Part shown: positions 1 through 9,200 of the stretch, piece after piece
Layout: the number at the start of each line of letters is the position of its first letter
How positions within the stretch are numbered: the stretch's first letter is position 1
DNA from: Maribacter zhoushanensis
GTDB lineage: Bacteria; Bacteroidota; Bacteroidia; Flavobacteriales; Flavobacteriaceae
NCBI RefSeq assembly: GCF_029350975.1
Contig: NZ_JARKMR010000007.1
Location: 1-64,000 of the forward strand
Reading direction: 5' to 3'
DNA length: 64,000 nt
Notes under the pieces: model-generated
Database searches by the model: none
The model's input: only the letters and a program-made list of their open reading frames with translations
Told to the model about the DNA's origin: nothing
Made by a program: the position numbers and the translations under genes

Positions 1-182
1 TCAAGGCCCACCCACTGCGAACGGTGAAGTGCCGCTATGCTGAACACCCCGCGCGAACCTGCGTACGCAGGGTTCACAGAAATCGTATTGTACATGTACT
101 GCGTGTACTGGGCGTCTTGCTGGGCATGGCCCATAAAAAGTCCCGCTACGGTAATTATAATGGTTAGAAAATATTTGTTCAT
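1..182 (-). CDS. PorP/SprF-family T9SS outer-membrane protein, N-terminal part
   Basis: This gene starts at the ATG at 182 and runs off the left edge, so only about 60 residues are visible. They show a signal peptide (MNKYFLTIIITVAGLFMGHA) followed by the QQDAQYTQYMYNT and NPAYAGSRG signatures, then LHRSQWVGL, which together mark the PorP/SprF family. Family members are small outer-membrane barrels tied to type IX secretion; SprF is needed for secretion of the giant adhesin SprB in Flavobacterium johnsoniae (family knowledge). The gene begins 24 bp after the stop codon of the giant repeat protein, the usual adhesin-then-SprF order, so I infer that it serves that protein. This stretch is noticeably more G+C-rich than most of the window. 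Confidence 0.85.
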   Translation of the reverse strand, partial: MNKYFLTIIITVAGLFMGHAQQDAQYTQYMYNTISVNPAYAGSRGVFSIAALHRSQWVGL

Positions 183-206
183 CGTATTGTTTTTAAGGGG
201 AATTTT

Positions 207-3200
207 TTATCTGTTTATGTATAGGTAACCCGACTTGTTAAGGTTGTTGCCTTCCTTATCGTACTTGATCACATAGAAGTACACGCCGACCGGCAACTCC
301 GAATCTTGGCTTATGGTAGCCCTACCGTCGGATGAGCCTATAAATACATTGGCATTGTTGTCGTAACCGTTCATTTCATAAACGACAACGCCCCATCTGT
401 TATAGATCTGTACCGTATTGTTAGGGAAAGACTCGATGTTCTCAATCCTGAAGAAATCGTTCGTACCGTCACCGTCAGGTGTTATGACCTCATTGGAAAC
501 CGCTATACCAGAGTCAACTACTTCTGCGTTACAACCAGCATCTAAGGTAGGAACACCACCAATTGAATCACAAGGGTCCAAAGGATCAGTGCCGTCTTCG
601 ACCTCTTGACCATCCGGTATAGTATCACCATCGGTATCCGCATTATAAGAATCTGTACCTATAGCATCTTCTTGGGATGTCGTCAGACCATCACCGTCAC
701 AATCACTATCTGGTAATGCTGTACCACCTACATGGTCACAATCATCCAAAGGATTCGTTCCGTCCAATACTTCTTGACCATCCAATATACCGTCATCATC
801 GGAATCAGGATTATTAGGATCGGTACCTAAAGATGCTTCTTCATCAGTTGTCAATCCATCTTCATCACAATCCGAAGTTCCTAATGGAGCTCCTCCATTT
901 GAATCACAATCGTTTAGTGGATCTGTGCCATCAGAAATTTCTTGACTATCTGAAATGCCATCTCCATCTGTATCTTCATTATAAGGATCAGTTCCATTAG
1001 TAACTTCTGTTCCATTTACAATACCATCTCCATCACAATCTGCAGAAGCCCAAATGGTGTTACTTTCAAAATACCTTGTGTAACCAATTGCTTGTTGTGG
1101 ATCACATGGATCTAATAAATCTGTACCATTTGCTGATTCTAAATCATCTGAAACACCATCTCCATCAGTATCATTGTTGTAAGGATCGGTACCATTGGTA
1201 ACTTCAGTACCATTATCGATTCCATCACCATCACAATCAGCAGCTACCCAAATAGCATTACTAGCATCGTAACCATCATAACCTGCTACTTGAATTGGAT
1301 CACAAGGATTTAAAGGATCAGTTGAATTCGAATCTTCCAATCCATCAGTTACACCATCTCCATCTGTATCTGTGTTATATGCATCGGTTCCGTTTGTAAA
1401 TTCAGTTCCATTATCAATTCCATCACCATCACAATCAGCCGCTGCCCAAATGGCATTGTCTGCATCATAACCTGTGTAACCTGCTACCTGCATTGGATCA
1501 CATGGATTTGATGCATCTGAATCAATATCATCAGGAACTCCATCTCCATCGGTATCCGTATTATATGGATCTGTGCCATTAGTAAGCTCTGTACTATTAA
1601 TAATTCCGTCTCCATCACAATCTGCAGCTGCCCAAATAGCATTGCTTGCATCATAGCCCGTATAACCAGCTACTTGAATTGGATCACAAGGATTCAATGT
1701 ATCAGAGCCATTAACTATTTCCAAATTATCTGAAACGCCATCACCATCGGTATCATTATTGTAAGGATCGGTTCCATTCGTATTTTCCACTCCATTGGTT
1801 ATTCCATCACCATCACAATCAGCCGCTGACCAAATAGCATTGTTTGCATCGTAACCTGTATAACCTGCAACCTGGATTGGATCACATGGATTTAATGCAT
1901 CTGAATCAATATCATCAGGAACTCCGTCTCCATCCGTATCTGTATGATAAGGGTCCGTACCATTGGCCACTTCAATACCATTAGTAACTCCGTCACCATC
2001 ACAATCAGCAGCTGCCCAAATAGCATTGCTTGCATCGTAAGCTGTATAACCTGCAACCTGGATTGGATCACATGGATTTAATGCATCGGAATCCATATCA
2101 TCAGGAACTCCGTCTCCATCTGTATCTGTGTTATAAGGATCTGTACCGTTGGTCACTTCATTACCATTAGTAACTCCGTCACCATCACAATCTGCAGCTG
2201 CCCAAATAGCATTACTTGCATCATAACCAATATAACCTGCTGCCGGAACTGGATCACAAGGATCTAAAGCATCTGAATCAATATCATCAGGGATTCCGTC
2301 GCCGTCAGTATCATTATTATAAGGGTCTGTACCATTGGCCACTTCAGTATCATTAGTGACTCCATCTCCGTCACAATCCGCAGCTGCCCAAATAGCATTG
2401 CTCGCATCGTAACCTGTATAACCTGCTGCCTGAACCGGATCACAAGGATTCAAAGCATCAGCATCTGTGTTGTCAGGAACACCATCACCATCAGTATCGG
2501 TATTAAAAGGATCCGTTCCATTGGAATCTTCTGTTCCATTTGTTATCCCGTCTCCGTCACAATCAGCCGCTGCCCAAATAGCATTGCTTGCATTGTAACC
2601 TGTATAACCTGCAATCTGAATTGGATCACAAGGATTGGTTCCTTCCGCATCAGCATTGTCAGGAACACCGTCACCGTCAGTATCCGTATTATATGGATCT
2701 GTACCATTAGAATCTTCTACTCCGTTACTTACACCATCTCCGTCACAATCTGCCGCTGCCCAGATAGCATTGCTTGCATCGTATCCTGTATAACCAAGCG
2801 CTTGCACTGGATCACAAGGGTCTAAAGCGTCACTATCCGTGTTATCGGGAACACCGTCGCCATCTGTATCCGTATTATAAGGATCTGTACCATTAGTTAC
2901 CTCTATACTATTGATTATTCCGTCTCCATCACAATCCGCTGCTGCCCAAATAGCATTGCTTGCATCATAACCTGTATAACCAGCCGCTTGCACTGGATCA
3001 CAAGGGTCTAAAGCATCACTGTCCGTATTATCTGGGACACCATCACCATCGGTATCGGTATTATAAGGGTCGGTACCATTGGTATCTTCCGTTCCATTTG
3101 TTACTCCATCGTTATCACAATCTGCAGCTGCCCAAATAGCATTGCTTGCATCGTAACCTGTATAACCTGCTGCTTGAATAGGATTACAAGGATCTAAAGC

Positions 3201-6200
3201 ATCTGAATCAATATCATCAGGAATGCCGTCACCATCGGTATCATTGTTATAAGGATCGGTACCATTGGAATCTTCCGTCCCATTCGTTATTCCATCACCA
3301 TCACAATCAGCTGCTGCCCAAATAGCATTGCTTGCATCGTAACCTGTATAACCTGCTGCCTGAACTGGATCACAAGGATTTAATGCGTCACTATCCGTAT
3401 TATCGGGAATGCCATCACCATCGGTATCGGTATTATAAGGGTCGGTACCATTGGTATCTTCTGTTCCATTGGTCACGCCATCACTATCACAATCGGCTGC
3501 TGCCCAAATTGCATTACTTGCGTCGTAATCTGTATAACCTGCTGCTTGAATTGGATCACAAGGATTTAAAGCATCAGCATCTATATTATCAGGAACGCCG
3601 TCTCCATCTGTATCCGTATTATATGGGTCTGTACCATTGGTAACTTCAGTACCATTGATTACCCCATCCCCATCACAATCTGCTGCTTGCCATATAGTAT
3701 TAGTAGCATCATAACCTGTGTAACCTGCCGCCTGAATTGGATCACAAGGATTTAAAGCATCAGCATCTGTATTATCAGGAACGCCATCACCATCGGTATC
3801 TGTGTTATAAGGGTCTGTACCATTAGTAACTTCAGTACCATTTGCAATTCCGTCACCATCACAATCCGCAGCTGCCCAAATAGTATTGCTCGCATCGTAA
3901 CTTGTATAACCTGCTGCTTGAACTGGATCACAAGGGTCCAATGCATCACTGTCCGTGTTATCAGGAACGCCATCTCCATCCGTATCGGTATTATAAGGAT
4001 CAGTACCATTGGAATCTTCCGTTCCATTGGTCACGCCATCACTATCACAATCTGCAGCTGCCCAAATAGCATTGCTCGCGTCGTAACCGGAATAACCTGC
4101 TGCCTGAACCGAATCACATGGATCTAAAGCATCACTGTCCGTGTTATCGGGAACGCCGTCGCCGTCAGTATCCGTGTTATATGGATCTGTACCATTCGTA
4201 TCTTCATCACCGTTTGTTACGCCATCGCCGTCACAGTCTGCAGCCGCCCAAAGAGCATTGCCTGCATCATAACCTATATAACCTGCCATTTGAGCTGGAT
4301 CACAAGGATCAAGGGAATCTGTGTTATTGGTAAGCTCGGTTTGATTATCGACTCCATCACCATCGCAGTCAGCAGTATTCCATGCCGCTGAAGGCGCTAC
4401 TGTAGCACTGCCGATAACATAGCTACATAAGTCTAAAGGATCTGTACCATTTATATTAATTTCAGTTCCATCTAACACACCATCGCCATCAGAATCTGCA
4501 TTTGTAGGATCTGTACCAGCAGTAGTTTCTTCATCTGTTGTTAAACCATCATTGTCACAGTCGCTTGTTCCTAATGGATTTCCGCCATTTGATATACAAT
4601 CATCCAATGGATCCGTAAGATCTATATTCACTTCTGTTCCATCTAAAATACCATCGCCATCACTATCTGCATTCGCAGGATCCGTTCCCGCTGCGGTTTC
4701 CTCATCATTGGTAAGACCATCTCCATCACAATCATTGGTGCCCTGTGGACGCCAATCTGGATGACCATTATCTACGCATGGATCATCATCATCAATATCT
4801 GCTGCATCACAAATATTATCATTATCCAAATCTTGACATTCAGGAGTTTCTATAGAAAAAATAGCATCTGCACAGATGGTACCATTACAAACTCTGTAAT
4901 CTATAGTTACTGTGGTATTATTTTCTGAATTTTCAGGTGTATAAGAAATTTCACCTGTTGTTTGATTAATAACTATGGTACCTATCGCACTACCTGTGCC
5001 TAGATCCGTAATTATACTACCCGGTAAAAAGTCGTCATTGAATATAACATTTACTGTTTTCTCTTCCAATACAGTTGCCGTGGTATAATCATCTGTTGCC
5101 GTTGGAGCAAAAGGATTAGGATCTGTACCATTATTGTTTCCATCATCATCACAATCAGCAGCTGCCCAAATGGCATTGCTAGCATCATAACCGGTATAAC
5201 CAGGAGCTTGTGCTGGTAAACATGGATCTAAAGGATCTGAATCTGTATTATCGGGAACGCCGTCACCATCGGTGTCGTCACTGTATGGATCTGTTCCGTT
5301 AGTATCTTCCGTTCCGTTTGTTACTCCATCATTATCACAATCCGCAGCTGCCCAAATAGCATTGCTTGCATCGTAACCTGTGTAACCTGCTGCCTGAACC
5401 GGATCACAAGGATCTAGTGCATCAGCATCTGTGTTGTCAGGAACACCATCACCATCAGTATCGGTATTATAGGGATCAGTTCCATTGGAATCTTCCGTTC
5501 CGTTTGTTACTCCGTCACCATCACAATCCGCAGCTGCCCAAATGGCATTGCTCGCGTCGTAACCTGTGTAACCTGCGGTCTGTGCAGGGTCACATGGGTC
5601 CAATGCATCACTGTCCGTATTATCGGGAACACCGTCACCATCAGTGTCGTCACTGTATGGATCTGTTCCGTTGGTATCTTCTGTTCCATTGGTCACGCCA
5701 TCATTATCACAATCAGCTGCTGCCCAAATAGCGTTGCTCGCGTCGTAACCTGAATAACCTGCTGCTTGAACCGGATCACAAGGATCTAGAGGAGCTGAAT
5801 CCGTATTATCAGGAACACCATCGCCATCAGTGTCGCCACTGTATGGATCTGTTCCGTTGGTATCTTCCGTTCCATTTGTTACTCCATCCGAGTCACAATC
5901 CGCAGCTGCCCAAATGGCATTGCTAGCGTCGTAACCTGTATAACCTGCGGCCTGAACCGGATCACATGGATCCAATGCATCACTGTCCGTATTATCGGGA
6001 ACGCCGTCACCATCGGTATCGGTATTATAAGGATCCGTACCATTGGTCACTTCAGAACCATTGGTCACTCCGTCACCATCACAATCCGCTGCTGCCCAAA
6101 TGGCATTGCTAGCGTCGTAACCTGTATAACCTGCAGCCTGAACCGGGTCACATGGATCTAATGCATCACTGTCCGTATTATCGGGAACACCATCACCATC

Positions 6201-9200
6201 GGTGTCGCCACTGTATGGATCCGTTCCGTTGATATCTTCCGTTCCATTTGTTACTCCATCCGAGTCACAATCCGCTGCTGCCCAAATGGCATTGCTAGCG
6301 TCGTAACCTGTGTAACCTGCTGTTTGAACCGGGTCACATGGATCCAATGCATCACTGTCCGTATTATCGGGAACGCCGTCACCATCCGTATCCGTATTAT
6401 AAGGGTCCGTTCCATTGGTATCTTCTGTTCCGTTCGTTACTCCGTCACCGTCACAATCCGCTGCTGCCCAAATAGCATTGCTCGCATCGTAACCTGTGTA
6501 ACCTGCGGCCTGAACCGGGTCACATGGATCTAATGCATCACTGTCCGTATTATCGGGAACACCATCACCATCGGTGTCCGTGTTGTAAGGATCTGTACCA
6601 TTGGTATCTTCAGTTCCATTGGTCACTCCGTCACCATCACAATCAGCAGCTGCCCAAATAGCGTTGCTTGCATCGTAACCTGTATAACCTGCGGTCTGAA
6701 CCGGGTCGCAAGGATTCAAAGGAGCTGAATCCGTACTATCGGGAACACCATCACCATCGGTATCGCCACTGTATGGATCTGTTCCGTTGGTATCTTCCGT
6801 TCCGTTTGTTACTCCATCAGCGTCACAATCCGCTGCTGCCCAAATAGCATTGCTAGCGTCGTAACCTGTATAACCTGCGGCCTGAACCGGGTCACATGGA
6901 TCTAGAGCATCACTGTCCGTATTATCGGGAACGCCGTCACCATCTGTATCAGTATTATAAGGATCCGTACCATTGGTCACTTCAGAACCATTGGTCACTC
7001 CGTCACCATCACAATCCGCTGCTGCCCAAATGGCATTGCTAGCGTCGTAACCTGTATAACCTGTGGCTTGAACCGGGTCACATGGATCTAAAGCATCACT
7101 GTCCGTATTATCGGGAACACCATCACCATCGGTGTCGCCACTATATGGATCTGTTCCGTTGGTATCCTCTGTTCCATTGGTTACTCCGTCACCATCACAA
7201 TCCGCTGCTGCCCAAATAGCATTGCTAGTATCGTAACCTGTGTAACCTGCTACCTGTGCAGGATCACAAGGGTCCAATGCATCATTGTCCGTATTATCGG
7301 GAACCCCGTCTCCATCGGTATCCGTATTATAAGGATCCGTTCCATTGGTATCTTCCGTTCCGTTTGTTACTCCGTCACCATCACAATCCGCAGCTGCCCA
7401 AATAGCATTGCTAGCGTCGTAACCTGTGTAACCTGCGGTCTGAAACGGATCACAAGGGTCAAGAGAATCCGTATTATTGGTAGCTTCAGTTTGGTTATCG
7501 ATTCCATCACCATCACAATCTGCTGTATTCCAAGCTTCAGAAGGAGTTTCCGTTGCGCTAGCAATATTATAACTACATAAGTTTAAAGGGTCGGTACCAT
7601 CTACGGTTATTTCCGTACCATCCAATACACCATCTCCATCAGAATCTGGATTTGTTGGGTCTGTACCTGCCGTTGTCTCTTCCGCTTCCGTTAATCCATC
7701 ATTATCACAATCACTTGTACTTAAAGGAGTGCCACCAATAGACTCACAATCGTTTGTTGGATCTGTATTATCTATATTTACTTCTGTACCATCGTCTATA
7801 CCATCTCCATCACTATCTGCATTATAGGGGTCAGTACCTGCCGTTGCTTCTTCATCATTTGTTAAGCCGTCACCATCACAATCATTGGTACCTTGAGGCT
7901 GCCAATATGAATCACTTTGAGGAGCACACGGATCGTTGATAGTAGATGCATCTTCTGCAACATCACAAACATTATCACCATCTGCATCTGCACATGCAGG
8001 AATAGTAATGAAGTATGTAGCTGTATCACATACACTACCGTTACATACGCGGTAATCTATGGTAACCGTACTAGGATTTTCGCTTACTAAAGCTGTATAT
8101 GTAATTTCACCTGTTGCTTGATTGATTGATATAATACCAGCTGCAGTACCTGTACCTAAATCTGTAATAGTGCTACCAACTAAAAAATCATCGTTATTTA
8201 AAATATTGAATACTTTTGCTACCCCTACATCTGCATTAGTATAATCATCTGTAGCAGTTGGCGCAAAAGGATTTGGATCAGTATCATTTATGTTACCATC
8301 ATTATCACAATCCGCAGCTGCCCAAACTGCATAATTTTCAGCTGTATTCAAAGGAACGGTTTCGTTGGTAACCGAACAAGGGTCTGATGGATCTGTACCA
8401 TTTGAAACCTCTGTTCCATTTGTTTCTCCATCACCATCACAATCAATAGCATTCCAAATTGGATCTACATTTGCTGTATTTTGATTTGAACTATATACAC
8501 AAGGATCGTTAGGGTCAGGATCACTTGTATCTGGATCTCCGTCCCCGTCATCATCACTATTTTCTATTATTATAGTTTCTTCTAAATCGTCTAATGTCTC
8601 GTTGGAGTCTACCTGATCTTGACTATTAGAAACCGTATTAGTTACTGTTATCTCTTTTGTAGTCGCCTCAATTACATCTGGTGTGGCTACAATGGTCAAC
8701 GTTTGTTGTTCTCCTTTTGTCATGGTACCAATACTCCAGTTTGGAGAAGTCCATGATCCTGAAGATGGCGTTGCACTAGTTAATAACAAACCTGAAGGTA
8801 AAACATCATTTATAACAACATTTGTAACATCATTAATACCTAAACTTTCAACTGTAATTGTAAATGTTACGGATTCGTCTTCCGAATAAACATTTTTATC
8901 AGCTGTTTTTACAACCGCTATATCTGGGTTGCAGTAATACATATTAATTACATTAGAGTCATAAAAACACCCACCTGCTGAAACCTTTACGAAGTAATCA
9001 CCAATTTCCGTTGGAGTGAATATAGCTGAATCAGCTCCTGGAATTAAAACATTATTCCTGTACCATTGATAGGTGTCAAAGGTATTTACCAGTTCAATCT
9101 CACCTCCTAAACATCCTCCTCCTGAAATGGTATAATCTACTACCGGAACCGTATCGAAACCAGAAAAATATCCACCTAAGCCCAATGCACCACTAAGACC

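Noticed and set aside
37..228. A plus-strand open frame at the left edge
   Set aside because: It lies opposite the clear PorP/SprF-like N-terminus and signal peptide on the minus strand.
914..7460. Regular direct repeats that could suggest a CRISPR array
   Set aside because: The period is 186 bp, repeats are contiguous without unique spacers, and they are in frame within one large protein.
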